A stretch of DNA of 64,000 bases. It comes from Phytopseudomonas flavescens. GTDB taxonomy: Bacteria > Pseudomonadota > Gammaproteobacteria > Pseudomonadales > Pseudomonadaceae. Made by a program: the position numbers and the translations under genes. The DNA is taken from positions 62,001 through 126,000 of the forward strand of contig NZ_FNDG01000004.1 of assembly GCF_900100535.1 (NCBI RefSeq), in the 5' to 3' direction. Below are positions 30,551-40,812 of the stretch, in pieces (position 1 is the stretch's first letter; each line of letters begins with the position of its first letter). The notes under the pieces were generated by a model, which made no database searches, was not told the origin of the DNA, and saw only the letters and a list, made by a program, of their open reading frames with translations.

Positions 30551-32089
30551 ATGAAACCCAGGACTTCATGGGCACCCGCCCTTGGCTTGATGACGGCGAC
30601 ACTGTCCGCCTCCCTGTTCAGCTTTTCCGCTCATGCGGCACCCTTGACCCGCGACAACGGTGCGCCGGTCGGCGACAACCAGAATTCGCAGACCGCTAGC
30701 AGCACCGGCCCCACGCTGCTGCAGGACGCGCAATTGATCCAGAAGCTGCAGCGCTTCGACCGCGAGCGCATCCCCGAGCGGGTGGTGCACGCGCGTGGTA
30801 CCGGCGCCCATGGTGAGTTTACGGCCAGTGCCGACATCTCCGACCTGACCCGCGCCAAGGTCTTCACCAAGGGCACCACCACGCCGGTTTTCGTGCGCTT
30901 CTCCAGCGTGGTGCATGGCAACCACTCCCCGGAAACCCTGCGTGATCCGCGCGGCTTCGCCACCAAGTTCTACACCAGCGAAGGCAATTGGGACCTGGTC
31001 GGCAACAACTTCCCGACCTTCTTCATTCGCGATGCCATCAAGTTCCCGGACATGGTGCATGCCTTCAAACCCGACCCGAACACCAACTACGGCAGCAACC
31101 GTACGCAGTTCGACTTCTTCAGCCACGTGCCCGAAGCGACGCGTACCCTGACGCTGCTGTATTCCAACGAGGGCACCCCGGCCACCTACCGGCAGATGAA
31201 TGGCAACGGCGTGCACGCCTACAAGCTGGTCAACGACAAGAACGAGTACCGCTACGTCAAGTTCCAGTGGCGCAGCCTGCAGGGCATCAAGAACAACGAC
31301 CCGCAGCAGTCCGAGCAGATCCAGGGCAAGGACTTCAACCACATGAGCCGCGACCTGATCACCACGATCAATGCCGGCGATTACCCGAAGTGGGATCTGT
31401 ACATTCAGGTGCTCGAGCCGGCCGACCTGGCCAAGTACGACTTCGATCCGCTGGACGCCACCAAGATCTGGCCGGACGTGCCCTACAAGAAGATCGGCCA
31501 GATGGTGCTGAACAAGAACCCGGATAACGTGTTCCAGGAAACCGAGCAGGTCGCCATGGCACCGTCCAACCTGGTACCGGGCATCGAGCCGTCCGAGGAT
31601 CGCCTGCTGCAGGGGCGGCTGTTCTCCTATGCCGACACGCAGATGTACCGTCTGGGTGCCAACCACGCGTTCCTGCCGATCAACCAGGCCAAGGTCGCGG
31701 TCAACAATGGCAACCAGGATGGCGCGGCGAACAATGGCCACACCACCACCGAGGTCAACTACGAGCCCAGCCGCATCAACCCGCGGCCTGCCAGTGAGCA
31801 TGCGCGCTACAGCAACCTGCCACTGAGCGGTAGCACCGAGCAGAAGAAGATCCAGCGTGAGCAGAACTTCCAGCAGGCCGGCGAGCTGTATCGTTCTTAC
31901 GACAAGAAGATGCAGGGCGACCTGATCGCCAGCCTGGGCGGTGCCCTGGCGGAGGCGGAAGACGACAGCAAGCACATCATGCTGTCGTTCTTCTACAAGG
32001 CCGATGCGCAGTATGGCGAAGGGCTGACCAAAGTCGCCAAGGGCGATCTGCCTCGGGTCAAGTCGCTGGCTGCCAAGCTGCAGGACTGA
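30551..32089 (+). CDS. katB: Periplasmic monofunctional heme catalase
   Basis: 512 residues, ATG at 30551 after GAGGA. A signal peptide ends at SAHA-APL, so it acts in the periplasm. Small-subunit clade catalase core: distal His in RVVHARGTGAHGEF, distal Asn in VGNNFPTFFIRDAIKFPD, and proximal heme-ligand Tyr in RLFSYADTQMYRLG. It breaks hydrogen peroxide into water and oxygen. It is followed 107 nt later by an exported ankyrin protein, the katB-ankB pair of pseudomonads, in which the ankyrin protein is needed for full catalase activity. Confidence 0.95.
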   Translation: MKPRTSWAPALGLMTATLSASLFSFSAHAAPLTRDNGAPVGDNQNSQTASSTGPTLLQDAQLIQKLQRFDRERIPERVVHARGTGAHGEFTASADISDLTRAKVFTKGTTTPVFVRFSSVVHGNHSPETLRDPRGFATKFYTSEGNWDLVGNNFPTFFIRDAIKFPDMVHAFKPDPNTNYGSNRTQFDFFSHVPEATRTLTLLYSNEGTPATYRQMNGNGVHAYKLVNDKNEYRYVKFQWRSLQGIKNNDPQQSEQIQGKDFNHMSRDLITTINAGDYPKWDLYIQVLEPADLAKYDFDPLDATKIWPDVPYKKIGQMVLNKNPDNVFQETEQVAMAPSNLVPGIEPSEDRLLQGRLFSYADTQMYRLGANHAFLPINQAKVAVNNGNQDGAANNGHTTTEVNYEPSRINPRPASEHARYSNLPLSGSTEQKKIQREQNFQQAGELYRSYDKKMQGDLIASLGGALAEAEDDSKHIMLSFFYKADAQYGEGLTKVAKGDLPRVKSLAAKLQD

Positions 32090-32196
32090 CCCAGCGCCGG
32101 CCCACGCCGGTTACTCCGTGGCGCACGGCCCCGAGCGGGCCATGCGCCAGGGTTTCCCAAAACCGGGAGCGGCCGGTGGCCGTTCGGGAGGTTCCC

Positions 32197-32757
32197 ATGT
32201 TGCGTACCCTCTGCTTTGCGCTGGCGTTGACCGGTGCGACTCCGCTGCTGGCCGATACCCCGCCCGCCGGCGATGCCGAGCACATTCAGGCGCAACTGCG
32301 CACTTACTACTTCGACGCGGCGCGGGCGGGCAATACCGCGATGCTCGACGAATTCATCCAGGCCGGCTACGACCTCAACACGGCCGACGAAAAGGGCTAT
32401 ACGGCCTTGATCCTGGCGGCCTACCACGGCCACCGCGAGGCGGTGGAGCGCCTGCTGAGCGCCGGTGCCGACGCCTGTGCCCAGGATCGCCGCGGCAACA
32501 CCGCTCTGATGGGCGCGATCTTCAAAGGCGAGGTGCGCATCGCCAAACGGCTGCTCGATGCCGACTGCAGCCCTGATCAGCGTAACGGCAGCGGCCAGAC
32601 GGCGGCCATGTACGCGGCGCTGTTCCAGCGCAAGGACATGCTCGACGCCCTGGCCAGCAAAGGCGCCGACATGAGCGCCGAGGATGCCTTCGGCAATAAC
32701 CCTCAGCGCCTGGTGCAAGGCGACATTCGCACGCGCTGGTCACAGGCGCAGCCGTAA
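32197..32757 (+). CDS. ankB: Exported ankyrin-repeat protein, catalase partner
   Basis: 186 residues from the ATG at 32197, preceded by GGGAGG. A signal peptide ends around PLLA-DTP. Four ankyrin repeats follow, recognisable by DEKGYTALILAAYHGH, DRRGNTALMGAIFKG and GSGQTAAMYAALFQR. In P. aeruginosa AnkB lies in or near the inner membrane facing the periplasm and supports KatB. Same strand as katB with a short gap, so probably one operon. Confidence 0.88.
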   Translation: MLRTLCFALALTGATPLLADTPPAGDAEHIQAQLRTYYFDAARAGNTAMLDEFIQAGYDLNTADEKGYTALILAAYHGHREAVERLLSAGADACAQDRRGNTALMGAIFKGEVRIAKRLLDADCSPDQRNGSGQTAAMYAALFQRKDMLDALASKGADMSAEDAFGNNPQRLVQGDIRTRWSQAQP

Positions 32758-33111
32758 GGCGCGCTCCCGCTACCTTGGAACGCGACAGGCAAGGCACAGT
32801 GCCGACTGCGGTTTGCGAGGCAATGACGGATACCCTCGGCACCAGGTCGATGGCTGGTTGCCGGTATACCGTTGGTCAGAAAACGTCCCGCCGGCCGGCA
32901 TTGACCGGCGCGCTCTGGGCTGCAGGTGCCACGCTAGAAGAGGCTCCACGTCCTGGCCAGGCAAAGGCTCTGCCTGGACCGGCGCAAGTGATCAGCGTTT
33001 TGCAGGCATACGTCAATCGACACCGATGGGACTATGCAGGTTTGGCCGCAAGTGTCGCGGCGGATGCCGGCTGGCGTGCCCATCGAATCAGCAGACAAGG
33101 ACGCGACCAGC
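32758..33111. other. Intergenic region
   Basis: No convincing gene or RNA. The 354 bases contain open reading on several frames but with no ribosome binding site or known motif. The oxygenase gene to the right could start at 33034 or 33064 in frame, which would shorten this gap, though the site at 33112 has the better AAGGA. Confidence 0.35.
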
Positions 33112-33891
33112 ATGGCCGATTTCCACAACGCCGACCTGCGGGTCGTACCGCGTATCGTCAGTGACATGGAGCGACAGGGGTACTCCGTCATCGAAGGCTT
33201 TCTCTCCGAGGAGCAATTGCAGACAGCCCGCGCCCATGTGCATCACGAAGTGCGGCGGCACCACCACGAGTACTTCGCCATGCAGGGTCGGGATGCCGTG
33301 AAGGGCAGCATCTTCGAGGAAATGAGCGTATCGCCCCAGCTCATGGCGCTATTCCGGGACATCTACCAGGCCGGCGTCGGCCAGCCGCCACGCTCTCCCG
33401 ACATCTTCCCCGCATTGCGCTGCCTGCAAGGCAGAACCGGCAAGCGCGAGTCGTATTATTTCCATTACGACGCTGCGGCACTGACCGCACTCATTCCCCT
33501 GGTCATTCCGAGCGAAGGCCGCGATTGCGGGGACTTCATCTTCTTCCCCAACCTGCGCAACATCCGCAGCAACCTGTACGTCAACATTCTGGAAAAGGCG
33601 CTGATGCAGAACACCCTGACCCAGAAGCTGATGACCTTCGCCGTCAAGCGGGGCTGGCTCAAACCGCAGAAGATCAAGATCGTGCCGGGCAACGCCTATT
33701 TCTTCTGGGGTTATCGTTCGCTGCACGCCAACGAACCCTGCGACCCGAATGCGCTGCGCTCCACCGTGCTGCTGCATTACGGCGAACCGCACAGCCGCGA
33801 TAACCTCGCCTCGAAGCTTCTGCTCGGCTGGAATTTTCGCCGCGCCCGGGTCATCAACGAACGTACCCGGCGCCAGGACGTGGGTAGCTGA
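33112..33891 (+). CDS. 2OG-Fe(II) dioxygenase-like protein
   Basis: 259 residues from the ATG at 33112 (AAGGA 10 nt upstream). The iron-binding facial triad is visible as His118 and Asp120 in YYFHYDAAALT and His205 in SLHANEP, with Arg216 of LRSTVLLHYG placed to bind 2-oxoglutarate. The layout recalls phytanoyl-CoA dioxygenase-like enzymes. It would hydroxylate or otherwise oxidise an unknown small molecule in the cytoplasm. The gene is alone on its strand between katB-ankB and the chemosensory operon, so context gives no substrate. Confidence 0.7.
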   Translation: MADFHNADLRVVPRIVSDMERQGYSVIEGFLSEEQLQTARAHVHHEVRRHHHEYFAMQGRDAVKGSIFEEMSVSPQLMALFRDIYQAGVGQPPRSPDIFPALRCLQGRTGKRESYYFHYDAAALTALIPLVIPSEGRDCGDFIFFPNLRNIRSNLYVNILEKALMQNTLTQKLMTFAVKRGWLKPQKIKIVPGNAYFFWGYRSLHANEPCDPNALRSTVLLHYGEPHSRDNLASKLLLGWNFRRARVINERTRRQDVGS

Positions 33892-34659
33892 CACCTGAAC
33901 TTCGTTGACGTTTCACGCCCCGGCCCTGGTGGGGCAGCCATCGGTATTGGCCTGGGGCCCCGCCAGGGTTTTCTCGTGACCCCGCGGGGCTGGGCGTTGC
34001 GTCGCCTTCCCCTGGCTCGCTGGCAGGCGTTCTGCGTGCCGGGTCTCGCGATTTTTCTGCCTGGGCTACCCGCATCGGTGATGCCCCGCTGGCCTGGCGC
34101 CCCAATGAACGGGATGTTGCCCGTGCACAGCCAGGAGCCCTGGAGGGTTTCGGTGAGCGACATGCCTTCAGATCGTCAATTGGCCCGCCAGCTTGGCCTG
34201 TCCGAAGCGTATGCGGAGGCGTATCGCTGTACACCGTGAAGCATGGCGGCCACTGGCGAGTGATATTCGCCGCTGCCATGCCACTGACCCCGCGCGCCAG
34301 GTGCCCGGCTGCATGACGGTGATCGTTCCCGACCTGAAGGATCGTGCGGACTGAGGTGCCGAACGATCGGTTTCGCCGGTCGAGCGCTGTCCAGCGTTGG
34401 TCCCACCAGTATCACTCCCTCGTCGGCGGCTGTCGTGCGGTGAGTGGCGCAATGGCTTCCTCCATTTTCGAGCCATGCCCATGGCTATCAATCCACAGAC
34501 CACCGACAGCGATGCCGCTGGCTGCGCCGTGCATGATCATTCGGCCGGCTGGCGCAGAACTTTAATCGTATTTCCCCTAAGGAGTCGTAGGGGATCCCCC
34601 GATTTTTCCGAAAAGCTGACGTCAATAATCTAGCCAGCATATTCAGCGGGGGTGCGCCA
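33892..34659. other. Long intergenic region with hairpins, no confident gene
   Basis: 768 bases. I see a hairpin at about 34243-34282 (CATGGCGGC with GCTGCCATG), the inverted repeat TCCCCTA/TAGGGGA near 34571-34594, and the palindrome TGACGTCA at 34617-34624 just before the chemosensory operon, which may belong to its control region. Open frames in this stretch have no ribosome binding site and no motif, so I call none. An untranslated RNA cannot be excluded. Confidence 0.4.
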
Positions 34660-35727
34660 GTGTTGATCAGGGTCTTGTTGTGGGGAGCGATCATCGTGGG
34701 ATTGGCCGGATTCTGGTTCGGCCTGTCGTGGCTGGCGTTGGTGAGCCTGGCGCTGGTCGCTGTCGCTTCGCTGTTGCCGCACCGCCAGGCGCCGGCCGAG
34801 GCGGTGAGCGAGCCCCAGGAAAATCTGGTGACGCCGAGCACCGACGCGCTGTTGCTGACCCTGCTGCCCGCCTGGGAGCAGAACCTCAGCCAGACCCGTA
34901 CCCTGCTGGCCGAGCAGGTCAGCCAGTTGCTTGGCCGCTTCACCGGCCTGGGCCAGCGTTTGGGCGATACCCTGACCACCTCCGAGCAGGTGATCGGCGG
35001 TTCCGGAGTCAGCGACGGGCTGCGGCGTGCCCAGGAAAGCCTGGGTGAAGTCACCCGTGCCTTTCACACCGCCGGTGAGCGCAAGAACCAGTTGCTCGGC
35101 ACCATCAGCAGCCTGGACGCCTATGCCAACGAACTGCAGGGCATGTCCAAGCGGGTTCAGGATATCGCCAACCAGACCAACCTGCTGGCGCTCAACGCGG
35201 CCATCGAGGCGGCGCGGGCTGGCGAGCATGGCCGGGGCTTCTCGGTGGTGGCGGATGAGGTGCGCAAGCTATCGAACCTGTCGGCCGAGACCGGCCAGCG
35301 CATGGTCGAGAAGGTCGGCGAGATCAATGGCGCGATCCGCAACACGGTGGCCGCCGCTGGTGAACTGACCGCCACCGAGGAGAGCAACCTGGGCTACCTG
35401 GATCAGGTTGCCGGTGAACTGATGCAGGGCCTTACCGGCAACCTGCAGGAGCTGTCCACGGCATCCGAGCAGTTGCAGCGCGATACCCGCCATGCGCAAG
35501 GCGATATCCAGGAAATCGTGGTCAACCTGCAGGTGCAGGATCGTACCGATCAGATGCTCGATCACTTGCAGCGCGACCTGGCTCGCCTGCAGCAGGGCGT
35601 GCAGGACGGCCAGGCCCATGCCGCCGACCCGCGTGCCTGGCTGGAGACCTTCCGCCGCAACTTCACCACGGACGAGGAGCGTCATGGTCGTCGTCGCGTG
35701 ACCGAGTCCGAAATCACCTTCTTCTAA
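34660..35727 (+). CDS. Short membrane-anchored MCP-like signalling protein
   Basis: 355 residues from a GTG at 34660 with GGGGG about 8 nt upstream. Two hydrophobic segments within the first 40 residues (LLWGAIIVGLAGFWFGL, then LALVSLALVAVASLL) are followed directly by a cytoplasmic helical signalling domain with the tip [21 protein letters not shown]. There is no periplasmic sensor and no HAMP domain, and residues C-terminal to the tip are short with VQDRTDQMLDHLQ, a pattern also seen in CheX/CttP-like proteins. It probably senses an intracellular or membrane signal. First gene of an operon with CheY, STAS, CheA, MCP, CheW, CheR and CheB. Confidence 0.8.
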   Translation: MLIRVLLWGAIIVGLAGFWFGLSWLALVSLALVAVASLLPHRQAPAEAVSEPQENLVTPSTDALLLTLLPAWEQNLSQTRTLLAEQVSQLLGRFTGLGQRLGDTLTTSEQVIGGSGVSDGLRRAQESLGEVTRAFHTAGERKNQLLGTISSLDAYANELQGMSKRVQDIANQTNLLALNAAIEAARAGEHGRGFSVVADEVRKLSNLSAETGQRMVEKVGEINGAIRNTVAAAGELTATEESNLGYLDQVAGELMQGLTGNLQELSTASEQLQRDTRHAQGDIQEIVVNLQVQDRTDQMLDHLQRDLARLQQGVQDGQAHAADPRAWLETFRRNFTTDEERHGRRRVTESEITFF

Positions 35728-35750
35728 CATTCCGCCGGAGCTCTCTTGCC

Positions 35751-36116
35751 ATGTCCAAGACCATTCTCATCGTCGATGACTCATCCTCCATGCGCCAACT
35801 GGTGAGGATGACCCTGAGCGGCGCCGGTCACCAGGTGATCGAGGCGGTCGATGGCCGCGATGCGCTGACCAAGCTCAACGGCCAGAAGATCAACCTGGTG
35901 ATCAGCGATGTGAACATGCCGAATCTGGATGGCATCGGCCTGGTCAAGGCGATCAAGGCCAAGAACGAATACCGCTTCACGCCGATCGTCATGCTGACTA
36001 CCGAGAGCGAGCAGGGCAAGAAGGCCGAGGGCCAGGCGGCGGGTGCCAAGGCGTGGATCGTCAAGCCCTTCCAACCGGCGCAGTTGCTGGCCGCCGTCGA
36101 CAAGCTGGTGGGCTGA
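35751..36116 (+). CDS. cheY: CheY-type single-domain response regulator
   Basis: 121 residues, ATG at 35751. A receiver domain alone: acidic pair Asp9-Asp10 in IVDDSSSMRQ, phospho-Asp53 in ISDVNMP, Thr83 in MLTTES and Lys105 in VKPF. It is phosphorylated by the CheA of this operon. Sequence is of the chemotaxis type common in accessory clusters (SSSMRQLV), with no output domain. Its stop overlaps the start of the STAS gene (TGATG at 36114). No cheZ is present in the cluster, so dephosphorylation must occur otherwise. Confidence 0.92.
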   Translation: MSKTILIVDDSSSMRQLVRMTLSGAGHQVIEAVDGRDALTKLNGQKINLVISDVNMPNLDGIGLVKAIKAKNEYRFTPIVMLTTESEQGKKAEGQAAGAKAWIVKPFQPAQLLAAVDKLVG

Positions 36117-36424
36117 TGTTCCAGCGTCTGGAGAGCCAGGCCGGGCTGCTGCACCTGCAGGCACGTGCCAATCTGACCATCTACGAGGTCGCCGAGGCGC
36201 GTAGCGCGCTGCTGGCGCTGGGTGCCGGCGAGCTGCCGGGCGCCTGCGTGCTGGATCTGACGACGGTGGAGGAACTGGACTACGCCGGGGTGCAACTGCT
36301 GCTGGCCTGGCAGCGCCACCTGGCAGAGGCCGGCAGTGTGCTGTCACTGGCAGGCGTTGGCGAGCCCTTGCGTGAAGTGCTGGCCCTCCTGCAACTCAAC
36401 GCCCAGTTACCGCTGCAAAACTGA
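36116..36424 (+). CDS. STAS-domain protein of the chemosensory operon
   Basis: 102 residues, ATG at 36116 coupled to cheY. The fold is that of anti-sigma factor antagonists: LHLQARANLTIYEVAEAR, VLDLTTVEELDYAGVQLLL and GVGEPLREVLALL. At the position where SpoIIAA-type proteins carry a phosphorylated serine (DSSG), this one reads DYAG, so classical serine phosphorylation is not expected. It lies between cheY and cheA, and so probably acts as a protein-protein adaptor in this pathway. STAS genes occur in several accessory chemosensory operons; their role there is little known. Confidence 0.8.
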   Translation: MFQRLESQAGLLHLQARANLTIYEVAEARSALLALGAGELPGACVLDLTTVEELDYAGVQLLLAWQRHLAEAGSVLSLAGVGEPLREVLALLQLNAQLPLQN

Positions 36425-36436
36425 AGGGAGGCATCC

Positions 36437-38647
36437 ATGCTCGACAAGGATCAATGGGGCCAGTTGCTGCTCGGTTTCGTCGAGGAAGCGCGTGATCTGG
36501 TCAAGCAGGCCGAAGATCATCTGTTGCAGTTGGAGACGGCGCCGAGCGATGCCGAGGCGATCAATGGCCTGTTCCGTGCCATGCATACCCTCAAGGGCTC
36601 GGCCGGGCTTTTTTCCCTGACCCCCATCGTGCAGTTCACCCATCACCTCGAGAGCCTGCTGATGGCGGTGCGCGATGGCCTGCGGCCGTTGCAGCCGGGG
36701 CAGGTGTCCACCCTGCTGCGCTGTCTCGATGAAGTCGCCTCGATGGTCGAGATGATCGATGTCGACAGCGGCACCCTGGACGTGGACGCCACCCACCAGG
36801 CTCAGTTGCTGCAAGCCCTGGAGGTCGATCCGCCGGCGTCGCAGGTGATCGCATCGAGTGCAGCCCCGGTCGCCAGCCACTGCTCCGGGAACGGCTCTCT
36901 GGAGCGCTGTGCGAGCTGCGTACAAGAGTCTGCCTGGCACATTTCCCTGCGCTTCGATGCCGAGTTGCTGCGCAATGGCTTCGATCCCATCGCCTTCGTG
37001 CGCTACCTGCAGCGCCTGGGCGATCTGCTCACCGTGCGGGTCATCGACGATGGCCTGCCGGCGCTCGCCGAGCTGGATGCCGAGGCCTGCTATGCCGGCC
37101 TGGAAATCGACCTGTGCAGTGAGGCCGGCAAGGCGCAGATCGAAGAGGTGTTCGAGTTCATCCAGGATTTCTGCACCCTGCGTATCCTGCCGCCGGACAG
37201 TGCCCTGGACGATTACATCCGCCTGATCCAGGCGCTGCCGGAAACCGATGAGCGGATCGGCTCGATCCTGGTCACGGCCGGTCTGCTCACCGATCACGAG
37301 CTGGAGCAGGGGCTGGCCCTGCAGGCCGAAGCCACCGCGCTGAAACCGCCGCTCGGCGCGGTACTGGTGGAGGAGGGCATGGTCGCGCCGCAGGCGGTGA
37401 ATGCCGCCCTGGCCAAGCAGAAGGCGGTGCGCGAGCGCAAGCCGAGCGAGAGCGCCCAGGTACGTGTCGCGGCGCACAAGCTCGACGAACTGATCGACCT
37501 GGTCGGCGAACTGGTGATCGGCGCCGCCGGCGCCCAGTTGCAGGCCCAGCTGCATGGCAACCTGGCCTGCATGGAGAGCACCCAGACCCTCAACCAGTAC
37601 GTCGAACAGATTCGCGAGGTGGCGCTCAAGCTGCGCATGATCGAGATCGGCGACACCTTCAATCGTTTCCACCGGGTGGTGCGCGACGTCAGCCAGCAAC
37701 TGGGCAAGGATATCCGCCTCGAGATCCGTGGCGCCGACACCGACCTGGACAAGTCGGTCATCGACAAGCTCGCCGATCCGCTCACCCATCTGGTGCGCAA
37801 CGCCATCGACCATGGCATCGAGTCGGCCGAGCAGCGCCTGGCCGCTGGCAAAGCCGCCGAAGGGCGGTTATTGCTCAACGCCTACCACGAGTCGGGAATG
37901 ATCGTCATCGAAGTCAGTGACGACGGCCGCGGCCTCAATACCGCACGGATCCGCGCCAAAGCCATCGAGCGTGGCCTGGTCGACGCCCAGGCCAACCTGT
38001 CCGACGAAGACGTGCACATGCTGATCTTCGCCGCCGGCTTTTCCACCGCGGATGCAGTGTCCGACCTGTCCGGGCGCGGCGTGGGCATGGATGTGGTACG
38101 CAGTGCCATCGACGCCCTGCGCGGCAGTATCGAGATCGACTCGCGGCCCGGCCAGGGCAGTACCTTCCGCATCCGCCTGCCGCTGACCCTGGCGATCATC
38201 GACGGCTTCCACGTCAGCCTGGGCGAGGAGCACTTCGTGGTACCGCTGGACATGGTCACCGAGTGCCTGGAACTGGGTGACACACCGCTGACCGAGGGGG
38301 CCTACGGTTGCCTCGACCTGCGGGGCCGGCCACTGCCGTGCATCGACCTGGCAGCCCACTTCCGTCTGCCGGCCGGTCGCGGCAAGCGACGCAACGTGGT
38401 GGTGGTCAACATCGGCCGCCAGCAGGCCGGCCTGATCGTCGACCACCTGCATGGCGAGCTGCAGGCCGTGATCAAGCCGCTCGGCCTGCTGTTCCAGCAC
38501 CTGCCGGGCATTGGCGGGTCGACCATCCTGGGCTCCGGGCAAATCGCTCTGATCCTCGACATCGTCAGCCTGTTCCGCAATTTGCAACAAAACGTCGAGC
38601 TCGACTCTCGCTCAACCCAGCCGCGTCCGGAAATGATCGGCACGTAG
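36437..38647 (+). CDS. cheA: CheA histidine kinase with MshEN-like insert
   Basis: 736 residues, ATG at 36437 with GGGAGG upstream. Domains: HPt with phospho-His50 ([12 protein letters not shown]); a P2-like domain at ~167-255; an insert at 273-328 with two copies of the motif R/P-LG-x2-LV-x2-G-LL-x4-L-x3-L-x2-Q ([12 protein letters not shown] and [12 protein letters not shown]); the dimerisation helices (~342-405); HATPase with [10 protein letters not shown] (451-460), GRGLN and GRGVGMDV; and a CheW-like domain from ~600. The kinase is complete. The insert resembles MshEN modules that bind cyclic di-GMP in type II secretion and pilus ATPases. Confidence 0.93.
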   Translation: MLDKDQWGQLLLGFVEEARDLVKQAEDHLLQLETAPSDAEAINGLFRAMHTLKGSAGLFSLTPIVQFTHHLESLLMAVRDGLRPLQPGQVSTLLRCLDEVASMVEMIDVDSGTLDVDATHQAQLLQALEVDPPASQVIASSAAPVASHCSGNGSLERCASCVQESAWHISLRFDAELLRNGFDPIAFVRYLQRLGDLLTVRVIDDGLPALAELDAEACYAGLEIDLCSEAGKAQIEEVFEFIQDFCTLRILPPDSALDDYIRLIQALPETDERIGSILVTAGLLTDHELEQGLALQAEATALKPPLGAVLVEEGMVAPQAVNAALAKQKAVRERKPSESAQVRVAAHKLDELIDLVGELVIGAAGAQLQAQLHGNLACMESTQTLNQYVEQIREVALKLRMIEIGDTFNRFHRVVRDVSQQLGKDIRLEIRGADTDLDKSVIDKLADPLTHLVRNAIDHGIESAEQRLAAGKAAEGRLLLNAYHESGMIVIEVSDDGRGLNTARIRAKAIERGLVDAQANLSDEDVHMLIFAAGFSTADAVSDLSGRGVGMDVVRSAIDALRGSIEIDSRPGQGSTFRIRLPLTLAIIDGFHVSLGEEHFVVPLDMVTECLELGDTPLTEGAYGCLDLRGRPLPCIDLAAHFRLPAGRGKRRNVVVVNIGRQQAGLIVDHLHGELQAVIKPLGLLFQHLPGIGGSTILGSGQIALILDIVSLFRNLQQNVELDSRSTQPRPEMIGT

Positions 38648-38658
38648 GAGAAACCCCT

Positions 38659-40302
38659 ATGAAATTCATCCGCAACATGAAGATCGGCGTGCGCCTGATC
38701 GCCGGCTTCACCCTGGTGGTGATCCTGACCGCCCTGGTCGGCGCCCTGGGTATCTTCAACCTGGCCAAGGTCAACCAGCTTTCCGACCAGATGTACGAGC
38801 GCGAAATGATGGCGCTCGACCACATGCAGAACGCCAACCTGGACCTGGTGTATGCCGGTCGCCACTTGCGTAGCGTGATGCTCGCCACTTCCGTACAGGA
38901 GCGCGAGACCACGTTGGCCCAAGTGAGCAAGGCGCTGAAGTCGATGCACGAGAACCTGGAGAAGGCCCGGCCGAGCTTCAGCACGCCGGAGGCCCGGGCG
39001 CAGCTGGAGACCCTGGACCGCGAGCTGGCCGAGTACGAAGCCACCGTTGCCAAGGTGCTGGAGCTGAACAAGCCAACCGACAGGCTGGCCGAAGCCAGTG
39101 AATCCACCGCCCTGCTGCCGCAACTGCGCCAGGACGGCAATGCCGCCGACCGTACCATCGGCAGCCTGGTCGATCAGAAGAAGATGCGCGCCAAGGAGGC
39201 CAACGACGGCATCACCACCATCTACGAGGGATCGCGCCTGCAGATGATCGTCCTGGTGCTGATCGCCGCCGTGGTTGGTTTCGCCATCGGCATCTTCGTC
39301 ACCCGCAGCATCACCCACCCGCTGAACCGCGCAGTGGCGCTGGCCGACGACCTGGCCAAAGGCGACCTGAGTGGTTCGGTGACGGTCGACCGTCGCGACG
39401 AAACCGGGCGCCTGCTGGCTTCCATGAATGGCATGGCCGAGCGCCTGCGCACGGTGATCGGTGATGTGCGCAGCGCCGCCGACCAGCTGTCCTCGGCCTC
39501 GGAAGAAGTCAGCGCCACGTCCCAGTCCCTGAGCCAGGCCGCCACCGAACAGGCTGCCGGGGTGGAGGAGACCACCGCGTCGGTCGAGCAGATGTCCGCC
39601 TCCATCGCGCAGAACACCGACAGCGCCCAGGTCACCGACGGTATCGCCGGCAAGGCGGCCAACGATGCGGTCGACGGTGGCCGCGCGGTTGAAGACATGG
39701 TGCGCGCCATGAAGCAGATCGCCGACAAGATCGGCATCATCGACGACATCGCCTACCAGACCAACCTGCTGGCGCTGAACGCCGCCATCGAGGCGGCGCG
39801 TGCCGGCGATCATGGCAAGGGCTTCGCGGTGGTGGCCGCCGAGGTGCGCAAACTGGCCGAGCGCAGCCAGGTGGCAGCCCAGGAAATCGGTGGCGTGGCC
39901 AGCAGCAGCGTGCAACTGGCCGAGAAGGCCGGCGCCCTGCTGCAACAGATCGTGCCGAACATCCAGCGCACCTCGGATCTGGTGCAGGAAATCACCGCTG
40001 CGTCCCAGGAGCAGAGTGCCGGCGCCGCGCAGATCAACATCGCCATGGGCCAGATGAACCAGATCACCCAGCAGAACGCCTCGGCCTCCGAGGAGCTGGC
40101 TGCCACCGCCGAGGAAATGAACGCTCAGGCCGGGCAGTTGCAGGAACTGATCAGCTACTTCCGCCTGGGCGCTGCCGAGGTGCGCAGCTCCTCGTTGCCA
40201 GTGGCGACTTCGCGTACCGCGGTGGTGCGTGAACTGCGGCAGAGCTCGCGACGTGGCGTGGCGAACCTGGCCGACGATGGCCAATTCGTCAGCTTCAACT
40301 GA
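38659..40302 (+). CDS. Methyl-accepting chemotaxis protein (four-helix-bundle sensor)
   Basis: 547 residues, ATG at 38659 with AGGAG upstream. A first membrane helix (~13-33), a periplasmic helical domain of ~155 residues of the 4HB type, a second membrane helix (~192-214, [19 protein letters not shown]), HAMP, and the signalling domain with [19 protein letters not shown]. It lies between cheA and cheW, so it is the dedicated transmembrane receptor of this array. The C-terminus ends in GQFVSFN rather than the NWETF-type pentapeptide that tethers CheR. Ligand unknown. Confidence 0.9.
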   Translation: MKFIRNMKIGVRLIAGFTLVVILTALVGALGIFNLAKVNQLSDQMYEREMMALDHMQNANLDLVYAGRHLRSVMLATSVQERETTLAQVSKALKSMHENLEKARPSFSTPEARAQLETLDRELAEYEATVAKVLELNKPTDRLAEASESTALLPQLRQDGNAADRTIGSLVDQKKMRAKEANDGITTIYEGSRLQMIVLVLIAAVVGFAIGIFVTRSITHPLNRAVALADDLAKGDLSGSVTVDRRDETGRLLASMNGMAERLRTVIGDVRSAADQLSSASEEVSATSQSLSQAATEQAAGVEETTASVEQMSASIAQNTDSAQVTDGIAGKAANDAVDGGRAVEDMVRAMKQIADKIGIIDDIAYQTNLLALNAAIEAARAGDHGKGFAVVAAEVRKLAERSQVAAQEIGGVASSSVQLAEKAGALLQQIVPNIQRTSDLVQEITAASQEQSAGAAQINIAMGQMNQITQQNASASEELAATAEEMNAQAGQLQELISYFRLGAAEVRSSSLPVATSRTAVVRELRQSSRRGVANLADDGQFVSFN

Positions 40303-40314
40303 GGGGGGCGAGCG

Positions 40315-40812
40315 ATGAATGCGTTGCTGGAGGCCGACGCCACCACCACCCAGTACCTGTCCTTTCGGGTACGCGACACGCGCTACGGGCTGCCGATCGA
40401 CGGCGTGCGGGAAATCATCGAGTACGGCCGGGTCACCGGGGTGCCGATGATGCCCGAGTTCATCCACGGCGTGATCAACCTGCGCGGCAGCGTGGTGCCG
40501 GTGCTCGACCTGGCGGCGCGCTTCGGCCAGCCACGCAGTGTGGCGGGCCGGCGCACCTGTATCGTGATCATCGAACTGAACCTGCAGGGTGTCGACCAGC
40601 GCATCGGCCTGGTGGTCGATGCGGTTGACGCGGTGCTGGACATCGAGGCCAGTGAAATCGAGGCGGCGCCGGCCTTCGGCGTGGGTATCCGCACCGAATT
40701 CATCGCCGGCATGGCGCGCGATGAACGCGGTTTCACCATCATCCTGGATGTGCCGCGAATCCTTTCGCTGGACGATATCCTGCACCTGATCCAGGCCAGG
40801 CAGGCCGTCTGA
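40315..40812 (+). CDS. cheW: CheW coupling protein
   Basis: 165 residues, ATG at 40315 with GGGGGG upstream. A single CheW fold: YLSFRVRDTRYGLPIDGVRE, GVINLRGSVVPVLDL and the second barrel half RIGLVVDAVDAVLDI. It links the receptor of this operon to CheA. Its stop overlaps the start of cheR (TGATG at 40810), so the two are coupled. Length and motifs are normal for the family. Confidence 0.93.
   Translation: MNALLEADATTTQYLSFRVRDTRYGLPIDGVREIIEYGRVTGVPMMPEFIHGVINLRGSVVPVLDLAARFGQPRSVAGRRTCIVIIELNLQGVDQRIGLVVDAVDAVLDIEASEIEAAPAFGVGIRTEFIAGMARDERGFTIILDVPRILSLDDILHLIQARQAV

Noticed and set aside
33976..34239. 87-codon plus-strand frame before the chemosensory operon
   Set aside because: No start signal, no recognisable domain, arginine/proline-rich composition of non-coding G/C-rich DNA.
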